Shown here: piece after piece, positions 34,456 through 43,296 of the stretch | Layout of the letters: each line of letters opens with the position of its first letter | How positions within the stretch are numbered: the first letter of the stretch is position 1 | From: Deltaproteobacteria bacterium | GTDB lineage: Bacteria > UBA10199 > JADGCS01 | Length of the DNA: 61,289 nucleotides | NCBI GenBank assembly: GCA_024233595.1 | Contig: JACKPK010000011.1 | Coordinates: 1-61,289 of the forward strand | Direction of reading: 5' to 3' | The notes under the pieces: generated by a model | What the model saw: the letters and a program-made list of their open reading frames with translations, nothing else | The model's database searches: none | Told to the model about the DNA's origin: nothing | Program-made: the position numbers and the translations under genes

Positions 34456-35634
34456 TTAACTCAGCACCACCACCAGCATGCTGATCACAAACAAGATGAT
34501 CAGCGCGCCAAAACCAAAAAGAGCCCACTCCGTTGGTGTGAACATCTTAAGATTAAAATTGAGATTAAGTGCCTTTGGTAATTTTGTTTTGCTGTCTTTG
34601 GCTTCGGTGTCTTTTAGAATCTCTTCGACTTCTTCGTTATTTTCTTCAGCCGTGTTTTGATTGGCCTTGTTTTTATTCTTCGGATTAGATTCTTCTTTAG
34701 CAGCTTTTTCCGAAGGCTTTTTCGTTTCTTGGGTCTCTTCGTTTTTATTTTCTTCGCTTTTGATATCGTCTTTTGAAAATTCTTGTGATGAATCAACAGA
34801 GGCCTTTGCGGCTGCAGAGGCTTCGTCCGCGGTTTCTTTGCTGTCTGTTTTGTTTGCTGAAGGGGCGGGTTCCGATTTTCTTTTTTCGTCTTCTAAAGAT
34901 TTGGTGATGGCCGCAAAATCAAATTCGCTGGGATTTTTAAACACAGCCTTGATGGTGCCAATGGTGATTTCGTCACCATCTTTTACAGCCTTTTCGGTGA
35001 TTTTTTCGCCATTCACAAAAGTGCCATTGCGGCTTTTTAAATCTGAAATGACATAGCCACCCCATTTGGTTGTGATGACAGCGTGACGTCGGCTCACCAC
35101 AGCATCGTTCAAAAACAAATGACAGTTGGGATCGCGGCCAATCACCAGTTCGGTCATATGATTTTCAAAAATGGCTTTTTTGCCAGCATGCTCACGGGCC
35201 ACAACAGTGATGCTTGGGGCTTTGTCTTGATCAAGCGCACCCAAAACTTTTTTGATCATTTTGATTTCGATCATGTCAGGATCATCGACTTGCTCAACCG
35301 TGTTTTTTAAATCGTTAACAGTGTCTGTTTTTTCTGGTTTGATTAAAATTTCGATATCGAATTCTTCTATTTTGATCAGGTCTTGGTTTTTAAGAGGTTC
35401 CTTAATGTGGGGCTGAATGCGATCTTGTTTTAAAAATGTGCCATTGCCACTGCCAAGATCTTCTAGTTCGACCAAACTTTTATTGATTGTGATTTTAGCA
35501 TGACGACGCGACACGCCGTTGGCTGGCAAAATGATATCACAATTGGCTTGTCGCCCAATGAGCACAGAAGGCTGCGCAAAGCGGTAGTCTTTTTTCTCGT
35601 TGGTCTTTCGGTTTTTTACAACAATCTCTAGCAT
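34456..35634 (-). CDS. Double-FHA tail-anchored membrane protein
   Basis: A protein of about 392 residues with two forkhead-associated domains: FHA-1 (about residues 1-85; IGRQANCDI, SRRHAKI, GSGNGTF) and FHA-2 (about 155-220; IGRDPNCHL, SRRHAVI, KSRNGTFVNG). Each keeps the R, S/H and N residues used to bind phosphothreonine. A lysine/glutamate-rich linker follows (about 245-365) and a single C-terminal transmembrane helix (ALFGFGALIILFVISMLVVVL). So both FHA domains face the cytosol, tethered by their tail. Two ATGs at 35637 and 35634 follow AAGGA; I use 35634 for spacing. It is the last gene of a three-gene minus-strand operon. Confidence 0.88.
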   Translation of the reverse strand: MLEIVVKNRKTNEKKDYRFAQPSVLIGRQANCDIILPANGVSRRHAKITINKSLVELEDLGSGNGTFLKQDRIQPHIKEPLKNQDLIKIEEFDIEILIKPEKTDTVNDLKNTVEQVDDPDMIEIKMIKKVLGALDQDKAPSITVVAREHAGKKAIFENHMTELVIGRDPNCHLFLNDAVVSRRHAVITTKWGGYVISDLKSRNGTFVNGEKITEKAVKDGDEITIGTIKAVFKNPSEFDFAAITKSLEDEKRKSEPAPSANKTDSKETADEASAAAKASVDSSQEFSKDDIKSEENKNEETQETKKPSEKAAKEESNPKNKNKANQNTAEENNEEVEEILKDTEAKDSKTKLPKALNLNFNLKMFTPTEWALFGFGALIILFVISMLVVVLS

Positions 35635-35658
35635 CATGTCCTTACGCAAAAGAAAAAC

Positions 35659-36921
35659 TTAGGGGCAGCCACCTAGGTTTTTGATCAAGTCTTTTGCTGT
35701 TTTCACATCAGAATCCATATTCTCGGGTTTAAGGTCAACAAAGGCACAGTAGGCTTCAGCCGCCTTTTGGTTGTTTTTTAAAATCTGTTGCACTGATCCC
35801 AAAGAGTAAAAAGCTTTGGCAAATGTTTTATCGATTTGCGTGGCCTTGGCGTACCAAGTGGCAGCTTCGCTGTAGTTTTTTAATAACTGGTAGTTGTAAC
35901 CAATGTTGTAAATGGCTTCGGGGTAGTTGGGGCGCAATTTGTAAGCCGATAAGTAAGCTTTGTTAGATTGCTCCAATGCTGAATTCATTTTGCTGCTGTC
36001 GCCTTGCTCTTTGGCTTGCATGGCCATTTTATAAAAAGCAAAGCCCGTGTTGAAGTAAGCCAGTTCATTGGTGGGGTTTTCTAAAATGACAGCGTTAAAC
36101 TCCTTAATGGCCATTTTGATGTTGTTGTCTTTAAGGTAGTTAAGCCCCATGTTTAAGTGCGCTTCCGATGAGTCTGGGTCAGAGGTCAACGCGTGGTTTA
36201 AAGCTTGTTGCGCTTTTACGGTTTGACCAGTTTTTGTGTAGAGCTCAGCCAAGTTGTTCCAAGCGTTGGTCAAGTTGGGATCAATTTCAAGAGCGAGTTT
36301 GTAGCGAATGATGGCTTTTTCGTAGTCTTTGAGTTCTTGGTAAACATTGGCGAGTTTAAGGTGCGCGTACTGATGCTCGCTATTGATTTTTGTGGCCTCT
36401 GTAAAAGATTGAACGGCATCTTCTAAAAGACTTTTGTCTTTGCTGCGTTGGTACTGTTCAAAATACACCAAGCCCGAGTTGTAATGCGCATCAGAGTATT
36501 TGCTGTTGTAGCGCAAAGCTTTGTTAAAGTAGCGTAGGGCGTCTTTGTATTTTTTTTGCGAAAAATAAACTGTTCCCAAAACATTGTAGGGAGCCGGGAA
36601 TTTACGATCGAGTTTGATAGCTTCTTCTAAAACAGGGATGGCATCTTCCAAGCGGCCTTTTTGTTTGTAAGCCAAACCCAAGTTTGACCAGGCTTCGACA
36701 TATTTGGGATTGAGCTCAGTTGCTGTTTTGAATTCAAAAATCGCGCGTTCGGTGTCGCCTTGGTAAAGAGCGGTGACACCTTTGTTATTGTGTAAAATCG
36801 CACGTTCCGACGGTTTTTTAGCCTTTTTCCCCCACGCGTGAGCGGGGTTTATGGCAAAAGAGAACAAAGCCAAGAACAAAGCGACAAGGACAAGGGGTTT
36901 ATGTTTACAAGCATACGCCAT
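35659..36921 (-). CDS. Exported tetratricopeptide-repeat protein
   Basis: A 420-residue TPR protein with a Sec signal (LVLVALFLALFSFAINPAHA) and therefore predicted to be periplasmic or outer-membrane facing. About ten TPR units run from residue 45 to 410 (GVTALYQGDTERAIFEFKTA, NLGLAYKQKGRLEDAIPVLEE, and so on). The last residues contain a cysteine (NLGGCP). It overlaps the 3' end of the upstream TolB-N-like gene by 17 bp and ends 25 bp before the double-FHA gene, so the three are translationally linked. It would form a protein-protein scaffold; partners are unknown. Confidence 0.87.
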   Translation of the reverse strand: MAYACKHKPLVLVALFLALFSFAINPAHAWGKKAKKPSERAILHNNKGVTALYQGDTERAIFEFKTATELNPKYVEAWSNLGLAYKQKGRLEDAIPVLEEAIKLDRKFPAPYNVLGTVYFSQKKYKDALRYFNKALRYNSKYSDAHYNSGLVYFEQYQRSKDKSLLEDAVQSFTEATKINSEHQYAHLKLANVYQELKDYEKAIIRYKLALEIDPNLTNAWNNLAELYTKTGQTVKAQQALNHALTSDPDSSEAHLNMGLNYLKDNNIKMAIKEFNAVILENPTNELAYFNTGFAFYKMAMQAKEQGDSSKMNSALEQSNKAYLSAYKLRPNYPEAIYNIGYNYQLLKNYSEAATWYAKATQIDKTFAKAFYSLGSVQQILKNNQKAAEAYCAFVDLKPENMDSDVKTAKDLIKNLGGCP

Positions 36922-37990
36922 GGTTAACCTGAATGTTTTTTATCGGGGATTTGCCCCCGAGAGTTTCTAAGTAAATGAACTGTAAATAGCCGTCTTCGGG
37001 AACCTGCATGAGTCCTTCTTTGGCAGCATTTTGGGCAGAAGCGGCATTGCCAGCATGGTGCGCTGTTAAAGCTTTTTGAAAAGCTTGCTGCCCTTGTAAA
37101 AAACGAGAGCTCAGTTGGTGCTTGGGTTCTTTGTCTGAAACAGTGCTGGCAAATTCCAAGGCATGGTTTGCTTTAACCCAGTCTTGTGAAGGGTCTGCTT
37201 TTTGTAATTTTTTAAGTAGCGCGAGCATAAAATGAGCGCGTGACAAATGCAAAGCCGCGTCAGGGTATTTGTGGTGACTTTCGCGTAAGGCTTTGTCGAG
37301 CCAAGTGATAGCCAGTTCCAAATTGTTTTGCTGATACGAAGCAGCGTATTCGACCCCGCGGCTGTAGTAGCGAAACACATCCATAGATGGCGTGCTGCCT
37401 TTGCCTTCTTTAAGGCTTAGGCCTTTGGCCGCTTTGGCAGCTTGCAAAATATTTTTTGTGAGCAAATCAAAAAACGAATCATCAAAATTGGTGTCGAAGC
37501 CAGGTGCTGGTGACAACACTGTGTCTTGTTTGGCGCTATAGATGTTCACGATGATGCGTAGCTGTGAGCGGTAAGTTTTTTGAAAGGCACCAAAAATGAC
37601 ATGCTCGGCGCCCAGCTCTTTGGCTAATTTTTGCATGCTTTCTTTTTGGTAAAGGTCTGCTTGATTGATGCCTGCTTTTTGCAGCGCTGCAAAACTCAAG
37701 TAGGGGTGAACGAGCTTTTCATTTTGTCCCGAGAAAAAATCGTAAATGAAAAAAGGAATGCCATAGTAAAGTGTGTGATCAGGCAAACCAGCGTGGTTAT
37801 CAAAAAAAGGCGCGATGGCAATTTTACCACTGCCGTCTTTAACAAGATTATTTAAGTACTGTTGAAAATCGGCGGTGATTTGTTCTTCGCTAGGGGTTCC
37901 TTGGCAATTGGCGGCCAGACTCGGAAACGACCAGCTCACCAAGGTGGCAAGAGCAAGCAAGATGAACAAAGGCAAAAAGCGCATAGACAT
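36905..37990 (-). CDS. Exported protein with TolB-N/FlgO-like domain and helical repeats
   Basis: About 361 residues from ATG 37990. The N-terminus has a Sec signal (LFILLALATLVSWSFPSLAA). Residues about 25-165 resemble the alpha/beta domain of TolB-N, CsgG or FlgO: IAIAPFFDN, then AKELGAEHVIFGAFQKTYRSQLRIIVNIYSA matching the GADxxVxGxF pattern. The C-terminal half consists of helical, TPR-like repeats. ATG 37984 is an alternative and neither has a good Shine-Dalgarno. It is the first gene of the minus-strand operon and is divergent from the FHA-PEGA gene, with 216 bp between them. Confidence 0.72.
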   Translation of the reverse strand: MSMRFLPLFILLALATLVSWSFPSLAANCQGTPSEEQITADFQQYLNNLVKDGSGKIAIAPFFDNHAGLPDHTLYYGIPFFIYDFFSGQNEKLVHPYLSFAALQKAGINQADLYQKESMQKLAKELGAEHVIFGAFQKTYRSQLRIIVNIYSAKQDTVLSPAPGFDTNFDDSFFDLLTKNILQAAKAAKGLSLKEGKGSTPSMDVFRYYSRGVEYAASYQQNNLELAITWLDKALRESHHKYPDAALHLSRAHFMLALLKKLQKADPSQDWVKANHALEFASTVSDKEPKHQLSSRFLQGQQAFQKALTAHHAGNAASAQNAAKEGLMQVPEDGYLQFIYLETLGGKSPIKNIQVNHGVCL

Positions 37991-38206
37991 AAGATTAAGG
38001 GGTTTGCTCTGGATGGTCAACGAATTATTAGAATAAACCTTTGATATTACTAGCACTTCCCGAAAATTATGGTAAGATAGTGCTTTCAACCTGTTGCCTG
38101 CGCCGTAAAAGGGCCAGCAAATGGTTGAAATTTTAGAAAAAGGTCGAATATTTGACGGTTTAACAGCGCTTTATGCCGCCTGAGCAACACCAAAACGAGG
38201 ACTGAA

Positions 38207-40435
38207 ATGGCAGACGCATTCCCCAAACTGGTTATCTTGACCGGCCCCGAAGAGGGCGAAGAGTATTCCTTGCAAGACAAAGAGATCCTGAAAGTGGGTC
38301 GTTCTGATGACAACGACATCGCGTTGTCGGATTCTTCTTTGTCGCGCCATCACGCTAAGTTTCATATCAAAGAAGGTGTTTGGCAGATTGTCGATGAGAG
38401 TTCGCGCAACGGAAGTTTTGTTAACGAGCATCAATTGCAACCCGGTCGTGATCGCGCTTTAAAACACAATGATGTCATTCGTTTTGGGGCTTATGATTTT
38501 CGATTTTTAGAATCAGCAGATGGCATGGCCACACACATTTCCGATTCCGAAGAAAAAACAGACAAGTCCATGGTCACCGATGTCGACATTCCTTTGCCCG
38601 AGGGTGATAGCAAAGCCTTTGATGAAGATGAAGTTGAAGAAGAATCCGTTGTGATGGAGACCGACAAAGAAGAATTGAATCGCGAAAGAGATGCGGCCCC
38701 GTACGACACCGCTTTGCCCAAAATGGGACAAAGCATGCGCGTGTTTGTCATCATTGCGGTTTTGTTTGCGATCTTGGGTTTTGGCATTCACTATATTAAG
38801 GACAAATCTGATTCCAAACATCAGTCAGATGACAGCGCCACACCCGCTCTTAAAAAGAAACTCCCTGTCGCACAAGAAAATCAAAACAAAGAAGAAGTAA
38901 GCGATGCAGCCGAAGAAGAAAAATCAGCGGTGAAATCAACAGAGCCTTCAGAAGAAAAAACTCAAGTCGCAGAAACCCCAACAACGAGCGAAAAAACCAA
39001 AGAAGAAGCCCCACAAGAGCCGCAAGAGCCCACAACGTCAGAGGGTTCTGACTCTGAGATCGCAGCATTAAAAGCCGATGATGCTAAAGAAGACGGTGGC
39101 GATCAAAACGCAAAAGAGTTTTTTGTGTTCTTAGAAGTCAAAACCGAGCCCATGCCGGCAACCATTTATTTAAATGGCAAACGCATTGGCAAAGCGCCTT
39201 TTAAAGAGAGCGTTGCGGTTGATCCCAGTCAAACACAAGAGATTTGGGCTGACTTTGAATTACGTGATTTAAATGATGTGTACCGCAAAAAGGCAGAATT
39301 CCAAGTGAAGCCCGATGCCGATGTGATTGAATTGAATATCAGTGCCGAACTTGGTGTGTTGCGGATTCAAAAATTGCCCCGTCGTGTTGATTTTTATTTA
39401 GAGGGTTTTTACGCGCACGATAAACTCAAAGCCGATCCCGTTAAGATCAATGACATCACTTATGGCAAACCCATTTTCTTGCCTTATGGCCAGTATCATA
39501 TGGAGCTAAAAGAGCGCACCAACGTGGCTGGTTCCGAAAACAGCATGACACAAATTCGTTACCAACGAGATTACGTGGTGAGCGAAGAGAACAAAGAAAT
39601 CACAGTGGCAATTTTTGACAAAGACTTGCAGTTTTTCCCTGCTGTCATCAAATCAGAACCCACACGTGCCGATGTGATTCGCAATGGCGAAAAGATTGGC
39701 GAAACACCGTTTAAAGGGCTTTTGCCGGTTGGAGACAATCAGATCCAAATCAAAAAAGAGGGTTATTTCACCAAAACCATTTCGGTTGCGATGCAGATGA
39801 ATTCTATTTTTGAAAAAAATGTTGTTTTGCAAACTTCAAAAATTGGACGTTTGATCAACGACGCCAAAAATAAAATTCGTCATCAAGAGTTTGATGAGGC
39901 CATCACCATTTTAAGCAACGCTCTTAAGTATGGTGGTGCCGAAAAAGAAAAAGCAGAAGTTTATTATTTGCTCGGCGCCAGTTACTTGCGCACCAATAAA
40001 ACAGAGCAGGCCAAACCTTATTTTGAAAAAGCCAAGACTCACCCGCAATTTAAACAAGAGGCTCAGCTGGGCTTGGCCAAAGCATATCATCACGAGGGCA
40101 ATAAAAATTTAGCGTTGCGCACCATTGTGGCCGTGTTGGCTAATATCACAGCCGAAACCCCAGCACGTGTGCGCACCGAGGCTAATAATATTTTTCGCAA
40201 AATCTCACCGGTTAAATCTGTCATGTACATTTACACAGAACCAAAAGGCGCCAATCTTTTTGTGAATGATCAAAAGATTGCGCAAACAACTCCGGTGATC
40301 TTGTCTGATCTCACAGTGGGTAATTACCGCTTGCAGGTCGAGAAGCCTGGTTATCAGGTGTATCAGACCAAACAGAATCTAAAAGTGGGCGAGTTCATTG
40401 TGGTGAAGATCGATCTTAAAAAAGAGAAATTGTAA
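38207..40435 (+). CDS. FHA-TM-PEGA-TPR-PEGA transmembrane protein
   Basis: A 742-residue protein. Order: FHA domain (1-105; VGRSDDNDI, SRHHAKF, SSRNGSFVN), acidic linker, one transmembrane helix (about 178-198), a long KE/EP-rich spacer, PEGA domain 1 (about 305-345), a beta region, PEGA 2 (about 478-530; SEPTRADVIRNGEKIGETPF), TPR-like helices (545-660) and PEGA 3 (675-742; TEPKGANLFVNDQKIAQTTP). The FHA must be cytosolic, so the rest is periplasmic; PEGA domains are associated with surface-layer or envelope proteins. GAGG precedes the ATG. It is divergent from the TolB-N/TPR/FHA operon and probably works with it. Confidence 0.88.
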   Translation: MADAFPKLVILTGPEEGEEYSLQDKEILKVGRSDDNDIALSDSSLSRHHAKFHIKEGVWQIVDESSRNGSFVNEHQLQPGRDRALKHNDVIRFGAYDFRFLESADGMATHISDSEEKTDKSMVTDVDIPLPEGDSKAFDEDEVEEESVVMETDKEELNRERDAAPYDTALPKMGQSMRVFVIIAVLFAILGFGIHYIKDKSDSKHQSDDSATPALKKKLPVAQENQNKEEVSDAAEEEKSAVKSTEPSEEKTQVAETPTTSEKTKEEAPQEPQEPTTSEGSDSEIAALKADDAKEDGGDQNAKEFFVFLEVKTEPMPATIYLNGKRIGKAPFKESVAVDPSQTQEIWADFELRDLNDVYRKKAEFQVKPDADVIELNISAELGVLRIQKLPRRVDFYLEGFYAHDKLKADPVKINDITYGKPIFLPYGQYHMELKERTNVAGSENSMTQIRYQRDYVVSEENKEITVAIFDKDLQFFPAVIKSEPTRADVIRNGEKIGETPFKGLLPVGDNQIQIKKEGYFTKTISVAMQMNSIFEKNVVLQTSKIGRLINDAKNKIRHQEFDEAITILSNALKYGGAEKEKAEVYYLLGASYLRTNKTEQAKPYFEKAKTHPQFKQEAQLGLAKAYHHEGNKNLALRTIVAVLANITAETPARVRTEANNIFRKISPVKSVMYIYTEPKGANLFVNDQKIAQTTPVILSDLTVGNYRLQVEKPGYQVYQTKQNLKVGEFIVVKIDLKKEKL

Positions 40436-40510
40436 TTGCCATCGGTGTGATTTTTCAGTTAGCTCCCTAAGAGGTTGCGTTGTTTTGCGTGATTTAGTCA
40501 AAAGGGGCTT

Positions 40511-41248
40511 ATGAAGATTTTGGTCACTAACGATGATGGCATTCACGCCAAGGGCATTCAGGTTTTAGCAAAAACATTGCGCGAAATCCCTGGTGTTCAA
40601 GTGGTGGTGGTCGCTCCCGATCGTGAACAATCCACCACCTCACATTCCTTAACGCTGCACCGGCCTTTACGCGTCAACAAAGTCAAAAAAGATGTCTACA
40701 CTGTCGATGGCACCCCGACCGATGCGGTGTTTATTGGCGTGGATGGTATTCTTAAAGAAAAGCCAGATTTTATTTTTTCGGGAATCAACCACGGTGGCAA
40801 CTTGGGCGATGACATTCATTATTCGGGCACCATTTCTGCCGCTGTCGAAGGCGTGATCAAAGGCATCCCAGCCGTGGCCTTTTCTCAATTGGGTAAAAAA
40901 CCCTTTCATTTTGACATGGCGGCAAAGTTTGTCAAAAAACTTTATCAGCTTATTATTAAAAATGGTTTGCCAAATGATGTGCTTTTGAGTGTTAACATCC
41001 CAGAGAATTGTCAGAACCTGGATTACGTGGTGACCAAAACGGGTGTGCGTGATTACGGTGGTTTGTGCGAAGAGCGCATTGATCCCCGCGGCCGACCTTA
41101 CTATTGGATTGGCGGTAATCAGTACAAATTTGTTGATATCAAAGGTTCTGATTGTAACGCGATCATGGCAGGGAAAATTTCGGTGACTCCGGTCAATATC
41201 AATATGACAAACACATCCTTCATGAAAAAAATGGCGAAGTGGAAATGA
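40511..41248 (+). CDS. surE: 5'/3'-nucleotidase SurE
   Basis: SurE is a metal-dependent survival nucleotidase/exopolyphosphatase. The 245-residue protein starts MKILVTNDDGIHAKG, carrying the metal-binding DD pair, and has the conserved SGINHGGNLGDDIHYSGT(I)SAA stretch and APDREQS. AAAGGGG lies just before the ATG. Its stop overlaps the pcm start in ATGA fashion. The order surE-pcm-nlpD matches the stationary-phase operon of enterobacteria, and this conserved synteny strongly supports all three assignments. Confidence 0.97.
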   Translation: MKILVTNDDGIHAKGIQVLAKTLREIPGVQVVVVAPDREQSTTSHSLTLHRPLRVNKVKKDVYTVDGTPTDAVFIGVDGILKEKPDFIFSGINHGGNLGDDIHYSGTISAAVEGVIKGIPAVAFSQLGKKPFHFDMAAKFVKKLYQLIIKNGLPNDVLLSVNIPENCQNLDYVVTKTGVRDYGGLCEERIDPRGRPYYWIGGNQYKFVDIKGSDCNAIMAGKISVTPVNINMTNTSFMKKMAKWK

Positions 41249-41955
41249 CAGCATCTTCATCTTCCAATCAGCAAAAAGGCAGCTATTCGATTGCTCGCAA
41301 ACGCATGATTCAAGAGCAAATCGTTGATCGCGGTGTTCGTGATCAAGCCGTTTTGGCTGCCATGCAAAAGATTCACCGTCACGATTTTGTAGACGACGCT
41401 TTAAAAGCCCAAGCCTATCGTGATGCGCCTTTGAACATTGGCGAAGGGCAAACAATCTCGCAACCCTACATTGTGGCTTTAATGACGCAATCGCTTAAAA
41501 CAAACAAAGATCATAAAGTTTTAGAGATTGGCACGGGCTGTGGGTTTCAAACATCTATTTTATCTGAATTGGCTGGGAAGGTTTACACGATTGAACGGAT
41601 CCGTGGGCTTGGTCTTCAGGCCAGAAAACGTTTTAAAGATTATGGTCTGCGCAATATTGTGATGCGCGTTGGTGATGGCTCCAAAGGTTGGGAAGAAGCA
41701 GCTCCCTTTGATCGTATTATTGTGACCTGTGCTTCGCCAAAAGTTCCCGAGCGCTTGCTGGAGCAGCTTAATATTGGCGGCGTTATGGTTGTGCCTGTTA
41801 GTCAAAAGGAAGGCCATCAAAATTTACTCCGCATCACAAAAACAAAAGAGGGCTTAAAAACCGAAAACTTAGGAGAATGCCATTTTGTCAAACTCATTGG
41901 GCGTCATGGTTATCGGCAAGACCGCGAGATCAAACGAAAGGACAGCTTAGCGTGA
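41245..41955 (+). CDS. pcm: Protein-L-isoaspartate O-methyltransferase
   Basis: Pcm methylates isoaspartyl residues with SAM as the first step in repairing aged proteins. The product (about 236 residues) has the SAM motif VLEIGTGCGFQTSILSEL, the upstream active-site region PLNIGEGQTISQPYIVA and the family motif DRIIVTCASPKVPERLLEQLNIGG. I start at the ATG overlapping the surE stop (41245), two codons after the earliest ATG at 41239. Its TGA overlaps the GTG of the nlpD-like gene. Stationary-phase expression with surE is likely by analogy. Confidence 0.96.
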   Translation: MTASSSSNQQKGSYSIARKRMIQEQIVDRGVRDQAVLAAMQKIHRHDFVDDALKAQAYRDAPLNIGEGQTISQPYIVALMTQSLKTNKDHKVLEIGTGCGFQTSILSELAGKVYTIERIRGLGLQARKRFKDYGLRNIVMRVGDGSKGWEEAAPFDRIIVTCASPKVPERLLEQLNIGGVMVVPVSQKEGHQNLLRITKTKEGLKTENLGECHFVKLIGRHGYRQDREIKRKDSLA

Positions 41956-42752
41956 GTTTGCGATTTTTGTTTCTGATATTCATTTCTATTTCTCTTGGTT
42001 TATCGGCGTGTTCCGATTTTAAAGATGTTTTTAATCCTGGCAAAAGTAGTCACCATGTTGCTGCTGGGTCTTCCTCTAAAAAAGTCAAAAAAACGGAAGC
42101 GTCTAAAGAGCCTGAAGACAACTCGGGTGTGCGTGCGCCGGTCAAAACCAAAAAGGGCGTTTATTATTTTGTGAAGCCAGGCGACACGCTACGAAAAATA
42201 GCGGAAGAGTATGACTTTCCTCGCGAAGGTTTGGTGAAGGTCAATAACATCAAACGGGACAAGCTCATTATTGGGCGTCGTGTTTTTATCCCGCATAAAA
42301 GAATCGCCGAAGATTACGTGGACCTCAAAGAGATTTTCGCCAAAATTCACAAAAGCAGAACGCGCAGCAAGCAAAAGCTGAACTTTGTTTGGCCTCTTAA
42401 AAAATACACATTGACCAGTCCTTTTGGGTGGCGAAACGGGCGCCCACATGATGCTGTCGATTTATCAGCGCCTCGCGGAACCCCTATTTTTGCGGCCGAG
42501 AGCGGGCGTGTCATTTTCTCTAAGTATTTTTCTGGTTATGGTAATTTAATTGTGATTAAGCATGGGGGTAATTACCACACGGTGTATGCTCACAACGATC
42601 GCAATTATGTGCGCGTGGGTGATGATGTGAAGCAAGGGCAAAAAATTGCTGTGGTTGGTCGAACCGGCCGGGCAACAGGGCCTCATTTGCATTTTGAAGT
42701 GCGTCAAGGTCCCAAGGCAATAGACCCCACCAAAGTTTTACCAAAAAAATAG
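41952..42752 (+). CDS. nlpD: NlpD-like lipoprotein with LysM and LytM (M23) domains
   Basis: About 266 residues from the GTG at 41952. A lipoprotein signal ends LSAC. A LysM peptidoglycan-binding repeat follows (YFVKPGDTLRKIAEEYDFPREGLVKVNNI, ending GRRVFIP), then a basic linker and an M23/LytM domain. The zinc-site pattern appears intact: H and D in PHDAVDLSAPRGTPI and the HLHFEVR pair. E. coli NlpD has lost these catalytic residues and instead activates AmiC, so this version may itself be an endopeptidase. It overlaps pcm by 4 bp; apt follows after 21 bp where rpoS stands in enterobacteria. Confidence 0.93.
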   Translation: MSLRFLFLIFISISLGLSACSDFKDVFNPGKSSHHVAAGSSSKKVKKTEASKEPEDNSGVRAPVKTKKGVYYFVKPGDTLRKIAEEYDFPREGLVKVNNIKRDKLIIGRRVFIPHKRIAEDYVDLKEIFAKIHKSRTRSKQKLNFVWPLKKYTLTSPFGWRNGRPHDAVDLSAPRGTPIFAAESGRVIFSKYFSGYGNLIVIKHGGNYHTVYAHNDRNYVRVGDDVKQGQKIAVVGRTGRATGPHLHFEVRQGPKAIDPTKVLPKK

Positions 42753-42773
42753 ATTTTTTAGAAAGGCCGGATC

Positions 42774-43292
42774 ATGAATCTTAAAGACTACATCAGAGAC
42801 ATTCCCAATTTTCCAAAAGAAGGAATTATCTTCAAAGACATCACAACCTTGTTAAAAGATGCAGGGGCTTTAAAAGAATCCATTCGCCAAATGGCAGAAC
42901 CTTTTCGCGATAAAGGCATCACTAAGGTTTGTGGCATTGAATCTCGTGGTTTTATTTTTGGGATGCCTTTGGCAATAGAGCTCAATGCGGGCTTTGTGCC
43001 CATCCGTAAAGAAGGCAAATTACCTTGGACTAAAATTTCGCAAGAGTATGTTTTGGAATACGGAACAGATCGTATCGAAATTCACAAAGATGCCATTGAA
43101 GATGGCGAAAAAACCCTAGTGGTCGATGACCTTTTGGCCACAGGTGGCACGGCCGAGGCCTCATTAAAATTACTGGCAAAGCTCAATGCCAATGTGGTGG
43201 GGTTTGCGTTTTTAATTGAGCTTGAATTCCTCAATGGCCGAAAACTGATCGAAAATCAGGTCGAAGAATTAACAGCTTTGTTTAAGTATTAG
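42774..43292 (+). CDS. apt: Adenine phosphoribosyltransferase
   Basis: Apt salvages adenine to AMP using PRPP. The 172-residue cytosolic protein starts MNLKDYIRDIPNFPKEGIIFKDITTLL, has GIESRGFIFG and the PRPP-binding motif TLVVDDLLATGGTAEA. GAAAGG lies before the ATG. It follows the nlpD-like gene closely and probably belongs to the same transcript. Length and motif order are entirely normal. Confidence 0.97.
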   Translation: MNLKDYIRDIPNFPKEGIIFKDITTLLKDAGALKESIRQMAEPFRDKGITKVCGIESRGFIFGMPLAIELNAGFVPIRKEGKLPWTKISQEYVLEYGTDRIEIHKDAIEDGEKTLVVDDLLATGGTAEASLKLLAKLNANVVGFAFLIELEFLNGRKLIENQVEELTALFKY

Positions 43293-43296
43293 AACT

